Origin: Actinophytocola sp035995025 | Lineage (GTDB): Bacteria > Actinomycetota > Actinomycetes > Mycobacteriales > Pseudonocardiaceae | Reading direction: 5' to 3' | Assembly (NCBI GenBank): GCA_035995025.1 | Contig: DASYKY010000079.1 | Span: forward strand, 124,001-188,000 | Length of the DNA: 64,000 nt | Shown: piece by piece, positions 44,124-51,913 of the stretch | Layout: every line of letters starts with the position of its first letter | Position numbering within the stretch: position 1 is the first letter of the stretch | Position numbers and translations under genes: made by a program | The notes under the pieces: generated by a model | What the model was told of the DNA's origin: nothing | Database searches by the model: none | Seen by the model: the letters and a program-made list of their open reading frames with translations, nothing else

Positions 44124-44384
44124 TTATCCACAGGGTCGCGTCTGCGATGACGGAATTGTTCGCAGGGCTCGGGTCGACGGCGACGAAGTTGTTCGCAAGT
44201 CGGGCTCACGGTGACGGAATCGTTCACCGGGCCGCGTTCCCTGCGGCGAGATTATTCACAGGCCGGGCCCATGGTGGCGGGGTTGTTCACTGGGCCGCGG
44301 TGCGGTGGCGGGATTGTTCAGTGGGCGATGTTCACGGTGGCGGGATTGTTCAGTGGGCCACGTTCACTGCGGCGGAATTGTCGG
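44124..44384 (+). repeat. Array of DnaA-box-like repeats with 31-33 bp period
   Basis: TTATCCACA at 44124, then related cores at 44156 (TTGTTCGCA), 44189 (TTGTTCGCA), 44220 (TCGTTCACC), 44252 (TTATTCACA), 44283 (TTGTTCACT), 44314 (TTGTTCAGT), 44346 (TTGTTCAGT) and 44378 (TTGTCGG, start of copy E). Steps are 32, 33, 31, 32, 31, 31, 32 and 32 bases, close to three helical turns. Flanks are related too (GGCGGRATTGTTCAC then GGGCC). Nothing in the array is coding. Confidence 0.85.
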
Positions 44385-44446
44385 CGGGTGGCGGTAGGCT
44401 GGAAATCAGGGGGACCCCCTGGTCGATTGAATGGACCGTTCAATCG
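44378..44446 (+). repeat. TTGTCGG-N9-TAG element, copy E, with a following dyad
   Basis: TTGTCGG at 44378, GTAGGCTGG at 44394 and GGGGGACCCCC at 44409-44419. A second perfect inverted repeat follows, CGATTGAA (44424-44431) and TTCAATCG (44439-44446). The last box of the 31-bp array forms the first block. Confidence 0.75.
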
Positions 44447-44452
44447 GTTTGG

Positions 44453-44520
44453 TTGTCCACAGGTGATGCGTGCACGGCCTGGATTGTCGGCCTTCGCCGG
44501 TAGGCTGGAAATCGGGGGCC
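44453..44520 (+). repeat. TTGTCCACA / TTGTCGG-N9-TAG element, copy F
   Basis: TTGTCCACA at 44453, TTGTCGG at 44484, GTAGGCTGG at 44500 and GGGGGCC at 44514. Spacing 31 and 16 as in the other copies; the G/C hairpin block is incomplete. Between it and the terminator at 44629 there is no gene. Confidence 0.7.
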
Positions 44521-44628
44521 GGAGGCCAAGCGGGGCCCAGGATCGGGTCTCGTCCAATTGCTGCGGCGATGGGCGGCGGCCGTCGGGTCCATAGTGGAAA
44601 TGCGCTGGGGACAAAAGAGAAACGGCCC

Positions 44629-44654
44629 CGTCGCCGAAGCGATGGGGCCGTTTC
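44629..44654 (-). terminator. Terminator of the coiled-coil protein gene
   Basis: GAAACGGCCCC (44629-44639) and GGGGCCGTTTC (44644-44654), perfect 11-bp arms with a 4-base loop, 13 bases past the stop codon on the minus strand. The minus-strand side ends in an A/T-rich stretch, like a standard intrinsic terminator. Confidence 0.8.
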
Positions 44655-44667
44655 CCGACCACAGTCG

Positions 44668-45882
44668 TCAGTTGCTCGAGGTGTCGGCGTCCTCGGTTTC
44701 CTCGGAACGGGTCGTCTTCTGGGGCTTGCCGTTGCGACGGCGGCTCGTCTGCCGCGGCAGCGTGGCCGGCGGGCGCGGCTGCGGGGCGCCGCCGCCCATC
44801 ATCAGCTCCGCGAACGTGGCCATGGCCTCGTCCAGGTGGCCGCCGATGCGGCGCTCGGACTCCTCGTTGCTCTTGCGGACCATCGACGCCAGCTGGTCGT
44901 TGTCCGGCTGCTTGTCCAGCGTGCCCTCGACCTTGTTGAGACTGTTCGTGATCGCGGAACCCAACTGGGCGATCTTTTCGGTGAAACCGTCCTCGACCGT
45001 GTCCAGGCGGGTCGTCAGCGAATCCAGGTGGCCGGTCACCTGCTCCAGGCGCGCGGCCAGGGCCCCCAGCCGCTCGGTCCCGTCCACCGTCGACTTCGTG
45101 TCCTCGATGGCGTCCTGCATCGACTTGCGGGCCTCGCTGACCGCGCCGCGCACGCCCGTGGCCTTCTCGTCGATGTTGTTGTGCAGCGCGTTGGACGCGT
45201 CGGCCACCGACTGCCTGAGCGCGTCCTTCGTGCCGTCGACGTGGCCGCGCAGGCTGCCGTCGACCTCGTCCATGCGGCCGCGCAGGTTGGTCTCCGCCAG
45301 CTCGACGCGCTCGCGGACCGGGCCGTGCACCGCCGCGGGCAGCGCGTCCAGCTTGCCGTCCTGCTTGTTCAGGTGGCCGTCGAGCTCGTCGATGCGCCGG
45401 TGGATGTTCGCCAGCTTGTCCTCGAGCCCGTCCATCCGGCCCGCCACGCCCTCGAAGCGGCCCGCCACCCCGTCCAGCCGCCCGTCGAGCTGGGCGAACG
45501 GCGTCGCCAGCTTGTCGACGACGCCCTCGACGGCCCGCGCCAGCGAGGCGATGGCGCCGTCCTGGGCGTCGAGCTTCGCCAACGCGTCCTCGACGCGGGT
45601 GGCGAGCGCGGTCAGCTCGCTGCGGTCCGCCATCTCGGACAGCCGCTTGCGCACCGAGCCGATGGACTCCAGCGGGGACAGCCTGGCGTGGATCTCGTCC
45701 AATGTGTCGAAGATCTGCTGCTGTTCGCTCTCGCGGATCTCGGCCGCGCGCACCAGCATGTTGCGCATCCGGTCGAACGAAACCGTCGAGTTGTTGTTCT
45801 CGTTCACGGAGGTGACCTTCGTCGTGGGGAGGAGGGGCAGGGCCGACGCAGGGGAGCCTAGCCACTCCCAGAACGCGTCCAT
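44668..45882 (-). CDS. Long coiled-coil protein of unknown function
   Basis: About 404 residues, dominated by heptad-like sequence from about residue 35 to 340 with repeated short units (LDGRLDGVAGRFEGVAGRMDG; HIDELDGHLNKQDGKLDALP), in the manner of apolipoprotein- or tropomyosin-like rods. The C-terminus is Pro/Arg-rich and then acidic. No signal peptide or membrane segment is apparent, though a short hydrophobic WEWLGSPASALPLLP lies at the N-terminus. ATG 45882 is chosen; TTG 45912 is possible. I do not recognise a function; a cytoskeletal or scaffold role is only a guess. Confidence 0.7.
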   Translation of the reverse strand: MDAFWEWLGSPASALPLLPTTKVTSVNENNNSTVSFDRMRNMLVRAAEIRESEQQQIFDTLDEIHARLSPLESIGSVRKRLSEMADRSELTALATRVEDALAKLDAQDGAIASLARAVEGVVDKLATPFAQLDGRLDGVAGRFEGVAGRMDGLEDKLANIHRRIDELDGHLNKQDGKLDALPAAVHGPVRERVELAETNLRGRMDEVDGSLRGHVDGTKDALRQSVADASNALHNNIDEKATGVRGAVSEARKSMQDAIEDTKSTVDGTERLGALAARLEQVTGHLDSLTTRLDTVEDGFTEKIAQLGSAITNSLNKVEGTLDKQPDNDQLASMVRKSNEESERRIGGHLDEAMATFAELMMGGGAPQPRPPATLPRQTSRRRNGKPQKTTRSEETEDADTSSN

Positions 45883-46032
45883 ACACCACCCGTTAGTTAG
45901 TTGCAGGCCCAATCACGATGCGTTGGGCCGTTCGGCGGAAAGTCGTAGCGCGGATGCCGCGACCGGGGATGACCTTACGTGGTCCTCCGCTTACCCGATC
46001 GGATGACATACCCCGTTGAGTACCGTTGCACC

Positions 46033-47136
46033 ATGTCGACGACCAACGCCGTTCCGGTGACACCGGAGGCTGTCCGCACCGCCCCCAAAGTTCTTCTTCA
46101 TGATCACCTGGATGGTGGTCTTCGCGCCGGCACCGTCATCGAGCTGGCCGAGGCCGCCGGCTACCGCGACCTCCCGACCACCGATGCCGCCGAGCTGCAG
46201 ACGTGGTTCCGCGACGCCGCCGACTCCGGCTCGCTGGTCCGCTACCTCAAGACGTTCGCGCACACCTGCGGCGTCATGCAGAACATCGACGCGCTCGTCC
46301 GGGTCGCCGCCGAGTGCGCCGAGGACCTCGCCGCGGACGGCGTCGCCTACGCCGAGGTGCGCTACGCCCCCGAGCTGTTCTGCGAGGAGGGGCTGCACCT
46401 CGACACGATCGTCGAGGCCGTGCAGGAGGGCTTCCGGCTCGGCGAGCGGCGTGCGCTCGAGCGGGGCAGGCGCATCCGCATCGGCACGCTGCTGTGCGCC
46501 ATGCGGCAGAACGCCCGTTCGCTGGAGATCGCCGAGCTCGCCGTCCGCCACCGCGACAGCGGCGTCGTCGGCTTCGACATCGCCGGGCCCGAGGCCGGGT
46601 TCCCGCCAACCCGCAACCTCGACGCGTTCGAGTACCTGCGACAGCAGAACGCGCACTTCACCATCCACGCCGGCGAGGCGTTCGGGCTGCCGTCGATCTG
46701 GGAGGCCATCCAGCACTGCGGCGCCGAGCGGCTCGGCCACGGCGTGCGGATCGTCGACGACATCAAGGTGGACGAGGACGGCACCATCCACTTGGGACGG
46801 TTGGCGAGCTACGTGCGCGACCGGCGGATCCCGCTGGAGATGTGCCCCTCGTCGAACGTCCAGACCGGCGCCGCGCCCTCGATCGCCGAGCACCCGATCG
46901 GGCTGCTGACGAAGCTGCGCTTCCGCGTCACGGTCAACACCGACAACCGGCTCATGTCGCACTGCACGCCGTCGTCGGAGATGTCCGTGCTCGTGGACGC
47001 GTTCGGCTACGACTGGGCGGACCTGCAGTGGTTCACGATCAACGCGATGAAGTCGGCGTTCATCGGGTTCGACGAGCGCCTCGCGATCATCAACGACATC
47101 ATCAAGCCCGGCTACGCCGCGCTGATGAGGGCCTGA
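46033..47136 (+). CDS. add: Adenosine deaminase
   Basis: 367 residues. HDHLDGGLR (His about 24 and 26) gives the first zinc ligands, HAGEAFG the third His and catalytic Glu, HGVRIVDD the catalytic His, and NTDNRLMS the final Asp. Enzymes of this type hydrolyse (deoxy)adenosine to (deoxy)inosine, feeding the purine nucleoside phosphorylase at 60.7 kb. A TACCGT box lies six bases before ATG 46033, so the gene probably has a leaderless transcript separate from the uptake operon. It converges on the next gene with three bases between stops. Confidence 0.94.
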   Translation: MSTTNAVPVTPEAVRTAPKVLLHDHLDGGLRAGTVIELAEAAGYRDLPTTDAAELQTWFRDAADSGSLVRYLKTFAHTCGVMQNIDALVRVAAECAEDLAADGVAYAEVRYAPELFCEEGLHLDTIVEAVQEGFRLGERRALERGRRIRIGTLLCAMRQNARSLEIAELAVRHRDSGVVGFDIAGPEAGFPPTRNLDAFEYLRQQNAHFTIHAGEAFGLPSIWEAIQHCGAERLGHGVRIVDDIKVDEDGTIHLGRLASYVRDRRIPLEMCPSSNVQTGAAPSIAEHPIGLLTKLRFRVTVNTDNRLMSHCTPSSEMSVLVDAFGYDWADLQWFTINAMKSAFIGFDERLAIINDIIKPGYAALMRA

Positions 47137-47139
47137 GCG

Positions 47140-48447
47140 CTACTTCTGCGGATCCAGCCGCTCCTCGAAGGCTTCGACCAGGCGGGTCCAGGCGTCCTTC
47201 TCCGCGTCGAACGGCGGGCTCGGCGCCAGCCTGGTCGGGTCCGGCCGCAGCACGAACGACACCAGCCAGCCGAGGCTCTCCGACTGCGCGAGGGCCTCGG
47301 CGACGCTCTTGTCGTCCGCCCAGTCCGCCGCGTCGTTGAGCAGCTCCACCGCCAGGTCCAGCTGCACCGGGTCGACCGCGTCCGGGCCCTCGGCGATGTC
47401 GTCGGCCAGGCCGTTCAGCACGTAGGTGTTGTCGGTCTCGACCTCGACCTCGAGGCTGCCGTCGGTCGCCTTCGTCGTGACGTCCTCCCAGGTCGACACC
47501 TCGGCGAGGTCGTTGTCGGCGGTGCCGTGCTGGGCGATGTGCTTGGCCAGCGCCCGCGGCGACTTCGTCACCGAGATCTTGCCGTCGGTGCCGAGGAAGA
47601 TCGGCTCGTCGTCGAGGTAGCAGCGCAGCGTGTAGTACTCCGCCTCCACCGTGATGATCTTGATGGGGTCGATGCCGACCTCGGCCCAGAAGCCGACCGG
47701 CTCGTCCTCCTCGACGTCGGCCTCGGCGTCGGTGTCCTCGTCCTCTTCCTCGTCGGCCGCCTCGTCGGTGTCCTTTTCGGACTCCTCGGTGTCGACGTCC
47801 TCCGCGTCCTCACTGTCCAGCGCGTTCTCGGCCTCCTCCGACTCGGCCAGGTACGCGGCCAGCTCGTCGGTGGTCTGGTCGAGCGTCACCTTGTCGACGT
47901 CCGGGACGTAGACGACCTCGTCGATGGCGTCGAGCACCTCGTCCCACCGCTCGACGATGGTCTCCGCGAGGTCGGTCCACAGCTTCTCGCCCTCGCGCCC
48001 GGTGAACGGGAACGTGCCCTGCTCGAGCACGGAGAACCCGGCGGCCGCGTTCAGCACCTCGTGCACCTCGTCCAGCTCGCACACGTCGGCGAGCGACCGG
48101 ACGATCGTGATGATGTCGGCGAGCTCGCCGATGGTCCAGGTGTCCGGCTCCTCGGCGACGAGCTCCGGCACGCCGACGAGGTCGTAGGTGTGCGCCTCGT
48201 CGGGCAGCAGCTCGGGCACGGACAGCTCCGGCACCACGTCCCACGCCGGGTGGTCGGCCAGGTCGTGGTCGTTGACCGTCCGGACGAACGCGGCGAGGTG
48301 GGCGGCGTCGGGGAAGGCGTACAGGTCGTCCTCGTGGCCGAGGAACGCCTCCCACTCCTCACCGTCTTCTCTCCACCGCGGTGCCCACAGCGTGACAAGG
48401 TCGCCCTGGGGCAGGCCGAGCTCGATCGAGACGATGTCCTGAGACAT
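47140..48447 (-). CDS. Acidic conserved actinobacterial protein, function unknown
   Basis: 435 residues with two globular parts separated by a strongly acidic, low-complexity linker (about 199-250; runs of Glu/Asp such as DEAADEEEDEDTDAEADVEEDE). The N-terminal part starts DIVSIELGLPQGDLVTLWAPRW; the C-terminal part contains YYTLRCYLDDEPIFLGTDGKI. Similar proteins in related genomes are sometimes labelled primosomal protein without support. It is probably cytoplasmic. The adjacency to add and to the YbaB-like genes does not define a role. Confidence 0.75.
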   Translation of the reverse strand: MSQDIVSIELGLPQGDLVTLWAPRWREDGEEWEAFLGHEDDLYAFPDAAHLAAFVRTVNDHDLADHPAWDVVPELSVPELLPDEAHTYDLVGVPELVAEEPDTWTIGELADIITIVRSLADVCELDEVHEVLNAAAGFSVLEQGTFPFTGREGEKLWTDLAETIVERWDEVLDAIDEVVYVPDVDKVTLDQTTDELAAYLAESEEAENALDSEDAEDVDTEESEKDTDEAADEEEDEDTDAEADVEEDEPVGFWAEVGIDPIKIITVEAEYYTLRCYLDDEPIFLGTDGKISVTKSPRALAKHIAQHGTADNDLAEVSTWEDVTTKATDGSLEVEVETDNTYVLNGLADDIAEGPDAVDPVQLDLAVELLNDAADWADDKSVAEALAQSESLGWLVSFVLRPDPTRLAPSPPFDAEKDAWTRLVEAFEERLDPQK

Positions 48448-48523
48448 TGCTGGACCTCCTGGTCACGCAATCCATCCGCACACAGAACGTCGGCACTCTA
48501 CGTGGTGGCGACATCGTGATGGA

Positions 48524-49051
48524 TCACCGGTCGGAGCGTAGCGAGGATGGGTCGAACGATGCGAGCTCATCAGCGGGGTCGCAGCCGCCGTTCGCACGCC
48601 TGTCACCGGCGGTTTCCTGGGCCGTACGGCGCAGTCGCTCCTCGCGGCGGGCCTGGAACTCCTCGGCGGTGATGCCGTGCCCGGCCGGCTCGCGGCGGGC
48701 GGGGGTGGCGCGGCCGGAGAGCTGCTCGAGCGCCTGGGTGAGCGTGTCGCCGAGCAGCGGGGCGACCTTGTCGTAGCCGGCCTGGGTGGCGTGGTCCATC
48801 GCCGCCCGGGCGACCTCGACGATGAGCCTGCCCAGGCCGTCCGGGCCGTGCTGGGCCGCGTTCGGGGCGAGCCGCAGCGTGAGCAGCCTGCCCCGCCCGT
48901 CCACGGTGACCTCGACCGTCGCATCGCGGTCGCGGGCGGTCCCGGTCACCCGCTCGAGGATCGAGTCCACTTTGGACAACGCTTCCTGGCGGGCCCGGCC
49001 GTCTTCGATCAGCTGCCGCGTGGTCCGTTCGAGCGGCGCGCGGTCGATCAT
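48524..49051 (-). CDS. YbaB/EbfC-like protein (second of pair)
   Basis: 175 residues. The central region (ATVEVTVDGRGRLLTLRLAPNA, about residues 44-65) resembles the beta-sheet core of YbaB/EbfC nucleoid-associated proteins, flanked by an amphipathic N-terminal helix and a longer basic tail. Many actinobacterial relatives sit beside WXG100/ESX-like and NlpC/P60 genes rather than dnaX-recR, as here, and may be accessory to secretion instead of DNA binding. ATG 49051 overlaps the preceding gene by four bases. Confidence 0.65.
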   Translation of the reverse strand: MIDRAPLERTTRQLIEDGRARQEALSKVDSILERVTGTARDRDATVEVTVDGRGRLLTLRLAPNAAQHGPDGLGRLIVEVARAAMDHATQAGYDKVAPLLGDTLTQALEQLSGRATPARREPAGHGITAEEFQARREERLRRTAQETAGDRRANGGCDPADELASFDPSSLRSDR

Positions 49052-49428
49052 CGGCGCCTGCCGTGCCGCAGCGGGTCGCCGAAGTCCGCGTCGTCGGGCT
49101 CTTCCTCGACGGGCACGTAGCCCAGCGACTCCAGGTCCTTGTCGCCGACCACCCCGGCCAGCGCCTCGTGCATGGCGCCGCCGGCCAGCTCGGTCGCGCG
49201 GCCGGCGAGCACGGTGATCTGGCGGGCCAGCGTCTCCATGTCGGCGGACAGCGCCGCGGGCGAGAGCCGGACGTCGGTCGGCAGCCCGCCGGGCGCGACC
49301 TCGACGCTGATGCCGCCGTCCGGCGAGGTGGCCCGGCCGCTGATCCGGCCCGCCCGCGCCACCTGCTCGGCCGCCCGGCCGCCGGCCTCCCGCACCCGGC
49401 GGTCCACCACAGCCAACTCGTGATCCAT
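49048..49428 (-). CDS. YbaB/EbfC-like protein (first of pair)
   Basis: 126 residues with a YbaB-like layout: N-terminal helix (ELAVVDRRVREAGGRAAEQVARA), then the strand pair RATSPDGGISVEVAPGGLPTDVRLS, then a helix. Acidic C-terminus ending in HGRRR. ATG 49428 is chosen over the longer frame because GGGGAGG lies eight bases upstream within the conserved leader at 49430-49520. It is translated together with the next YbaB-like gene (ATGA overlap). Confidence 0.7.
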   Translation of the reverse strand: MDHELAVVDRRVREAGGRAAEQVARAGRISGRATSPDGGISVEVAPGGLPTDVRLSPAALSADMETLARQITVLAGRATELAGGAMHEALAGVVGDKDLESLGYVPVEEEPDDADFGDPLRHGRRR

Positions 49429-49429
49429 G

Positions 49430-49520
49430 CCGCCTCCCCGGAATTCAAAGTGTTGGTCGCGTCCCAAGCGAACGGTGCGGATGGTCCGTTGATTGTGGCT
49501 GAGTGCCGTCACGTTCCCCT
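49430..49520 (-). promoter_or_regulatory. Conserved promoter/leader of the YbaB-like pair
   Basis: On the minus strand: AGGGGAACGTGACGG, CAGCCACAA, a 35-base spacer, ACCAACAC, then GAATTCCGGGGAGGCGG directly before ATG 49428, so the last block includes the ribosome site. The whole 91 bases recur at 28060-28150 with identical spacing and no indels, even though the spacer sequence differs. Conserved blocks at fixed distance suggest promoter plus structured leader or two bound factors. Confidence 0.65.
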
Positions 49521-49559
49521 GAGGCTACGTTTGTCGGTGCGAGACCGCCGCCCTGGCCG

Positions 49560-50660
49560 TCACCCGGTTGGGCGGTAGAAGCCTACGAACGGCATGCCCA
49601 TGTTCGTCGTGCGCAGCGGGCTGATCTCCACGGGGTCGCCCGCCTCGATCATCTGCCCGTCGCCGATGAACATGGCGACGTGGCCCTGCCAGCAGATCAG
49701 GTCGCCGGGCATCAGCTGGTCGGCCGAGGGCACCTCCGCGCCGATGTCCTGCTCGCCCGACGTGCGCGGGATGTCCAGGCCCGCCTCGCCGTACGCGTAC
49801 TGGGTCAGGCCGCTGCAGTCGAGGCCGACGCCCGGCGCGGTACCGCCCCACACGTACGGCACGCCGAGCTGGGTGAGCGCGGCACGCACCGCCTTGGCCG
49901 CGGTCTCGTTGGGCGCCATCACCTGGCTGCCGCCGGGCAAATTGATCGCCACGCCGGTGCCCGGCTGCGGCGGGACCGCGACCGGCAGGCGCTTCTTGGT
50001 GACCATGCCACCGCCCCCGCCACCACCGCCCTGGTCGCCGCCACCGCCCCCACCACCGCCGCCGGTGTTGTAGGCGGCGGGCGCCGTGTGGCCACTGCCG
50101 CTCGCGCTGCTGGCCGACGTCGTGCCGTCGGCGGCGTCGAGGCGGGTGACGACGTCGGTGAGCTGGCCCATCACGGCCTGCAGGTTGGTGCTGCTGTCGC
50201 CGCTGACCTGGGCGCCCAGCCGGACGAGCTCGCTGAGCTTGCGCTGCGCGCCCGCCGTGTCGCCCGCCTGGCGCAGCGCCGTGGCCGCGGAGAGGAGCTC
50301 GGCGGCGCGGTCCATGAAGTTGTCGATCAGCCGCTGGTTGGTGGACTGGCCGACCTTGAGGATGCTCGCGGACTCGCGGACCGCCGCCTGGACGTCGGCG
50401 CTGTAGGTGCTGATGTCCTTGGCCGCCGTGCTCATCGACGTCGCGTCGGAGGCCTGCCGGTCGGCGGAGCTGCCCTGCCAGCCCTCCTGCAGCGAACGCG
50501 TCCGGCCGGTGGCGTCGGTGTCGTAGGTGTGGAGGGCGTTCCGCACGCCGCCGTGCGCCGCGTCGACCGAGTCGATGGCACCCTCGTCGGTGGCGAGCTG
50601 GCGCTGCGCATGGGCGGCCGGCGAGACGAGCGTCTCGACCATGGGGCCGCTCTCGCTCAT
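49560..50660 (-). CDS. NlpC/P60 hydrolase with an N-terminal WXG100-like helical domain
   Basis: 366 residues. Residues 1-170 are Ala/Ser-rich helices in the style of ESX substrate or chaperone domains. A long poly-Gly linker (about 205-232) follows, then an NlpC/P60 domain with the catalytic LDCSGLTQYAYG (Cys), GDLICWQGHVAMFIG (His) and a polar residue after it. NlpC/P60 enzymes cut D-Glu-diaminopimelate bonds in peptidoglycan. No classical signal peptide is present, so export through a type VII-like route is plausible. ATG 50660 overlaps the upstream gene's stop by four bases. Confidence 0.82.
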   Translation of the reverse strand: MSESGPMVETLVSPAAHAQRQLATDEGAIDSVDAAHGGVRNALHTYDTDATGRTRSLQEGWQGSSADRQASDATSMSTAAKDISTYSADVQAAVRESASILKVGQSTNQRLIDNFMDRAAELLSAATALRQAGDTAGAQRKLSELVRLGAQVSGDSSTNLQAVMGQLTDVVTRLDAADGTTSASSASGSGHTAPAAYNTGGGGGGGGGDQGGGGGGGGMVTKKRLPVAVPPQPGTGVAINLPGGSQVMAPNETAAKAVRAALTQLGVPYVWGGTAPGVGLDCSGLTQYAYGEAGLDIPRTSGEQDIGAEVPSADQLMPGDLICWQGHVAMFIGDGQMIEAGDPVEISPLRTTNMGMPFVGFYRPTG

Positions 50661-51001
50661 GCCTGCTCTCCCGCCGCCCGGCGGATCGCGCGCTCGTGGT
50701 CCTCCTCGGTCGTGCGGTAGTTGGTCCACGTGTGGTCCACCGCGTCGGCCATCGCCGTCGTGTTGTCGGCGAGGGCGCTGATGCGGTCGTGCTGGCGCCG
50801 GGTCGCGTTGCGGACCGCGTCGGCGAGGCCGACCTCCTTGCCGACACGGGAGAACGCGTCGCCGTGCAGGTTCGTGTGCGCGGCGAGCGCGTCGGTGGTC
50901 AGGTTGTCGGCGAGCGGCCGGTAGCCCCGGGTGAACGACGCGAACGCGTCCTCGTCCGCGTCGTATCCCCGGTGCGGCGGCGGTGGGCCGTCGTGAGTCA
51001 T
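50657..51001 (-). CDS. Small WXG100-like helical protein
   Basis: 114 residues, predicted mostly helical, His/Asp/Ala-rich, with a WTNY motif near residue 90 that could be a helical-hairpin turn. Size and its position directly before the NlpC/P60 gene (four-base overlap) resemble partner proteins of ESX-like loci, but no clear WXG motif is present. GAGGGGG precedes ATG 51001. Function unknown. Confidence 0.6.
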   Translation of the reverse strand: MTHDGPPPPHRGYDADEDAFASFTRGYRPLADNLTTDALAAHTNLHGDAFSRVGKEVGLADAVRNATRRQHDRISALADNTTAMADAVDHTWTNYRTTEEDHERAIRRAAGEQA

Positions 51002-51046
51002 GGATCCCCCTCTTCGGGCTCTGACGTTAGCCAGGACCGCCCGGTT

Positions 51047-51913
51047 TCACACTCCCATCGGATGCCAGACGGTCTTCGACTCGAGGAACGCGCGCAGCCG
51101 CGACATGTCCGGGGCCGCGGCCCAGTCGGGCTCGGCCGGCTTCGCGCGCAGGACGCGCTTGACCGTGTTCGCCGCGGACCTCTCCAGCTCGGTCGTCATC
51201 GCCTCGGGCGCGCCCGACAGGTCGAGCGCGTTGACGTCCGCGTGCGAGGCCAGCCACGGGGCCAGCTCGGCGGTGCGGCCGGTGAGGATGTTGACCACGC
51301 CACCCGGCACGTCGGAGGTCGCGAGGACCTCGGACAGGGTGATCGCCGGCAGCGGGCGGTCCTGGCTGGCGACCACGACCGCGGCGTTGCCCGTCGCGAT
51401 GGCCGGGGCCAGCACGCTCACCAGGCCCAGCAGCGACGACGACTGGGGCGCCAGCAGGCCCACCACGCCCGTCGGCTCGGGCACCGAGAACGAGAAGTAC
51501 GGGCCCGCCACCGGGTTCGACGCGCCCAGCACCGTGGCGATCTTGTCGGACCAGCCCGCGTACCAGACCCAGCGGTCGATCGCGGTGTCCACGATGGACT
51601 GGACGCGCTTGGCGGGCACACCCTCGCTCGCGGCCACCTCGGCCATGAACTGCTCGCGGCGGCCCTCCAGCAGCTCCGCCACCCGGTACAGCACCTGGCC
51701 CCGGTTGTAGGCGGTCGCCCCGGACCAGCCGCCGAACGCCTTGCGCGCGGCCACGACGGCCTCGCGGACGTCCTTGCGGGAGGCCTGCGCGGCGTTGGCG
51801 AGGAAGCCGCCCTTCGAGTCGCGCACCGGGTACGAGCGGCCGGACTCCGACCGCGGGAACGCGCCGCCGACGTAGAGCTTGTAGGTCTTGGCGACGGTCA
51901 GACGCTCAGACAT
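51047..51913 (-). CDS. Half-length aldehyde dehydrogenase-like protein lacking the catalytic half
   Basis: 288 residues matching only the N-terminal cofactor part of aldehyde dehydrogenases (YKLYVGGAFPRSESGR, PTGVVGLLAP, VLAPAIATGNAAVVVASQ, DVPGGVVNILTG). The ELGGK motif and the catalytic Cys region are absent, and the C-terminus is a different short segment ending WHPMGV. The frame is intact, with normal codon bias, so this looks like a stable, inactive or regulatory partner of the full-length enzyme upstream, which it overlaps by eight bases. Confidence 0.8.
   Translation of the reverse strand: MSERLTVAKTYKLYVGGAFPRSESGRSYPVRDSKGGFLANAAQASRKDVREAVVAARKAFGGWSGATAYNRGQVLYRVAELLEGRREQFMAEVAASEGVPAKRVQSIVDTAIDRWVWYAGWSDKIATVLGASNPVAGPYFSFSVPEPTGVVGLLAPQSSSLLGLVSVLAPAIATGNAAVVVASQDRPLPAITLSEVLATSDVPGGVVNILTGRTAELAPWLASHADVNALDLSGAPEAMTTELERSAANTVKRVLRAKPAEPDWAAAPDMSRLRAFLESKTVWHPMGV

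Noticed and set aside
44124..44384. The DnaA-box-like array as the chromosomal origin oriC
   Set aside because: No dnaA, dnaN, rpmH or other origin-linked genes are nearby and most cores deviate from the box consensus. A secondary binding or titration site is more plausible.
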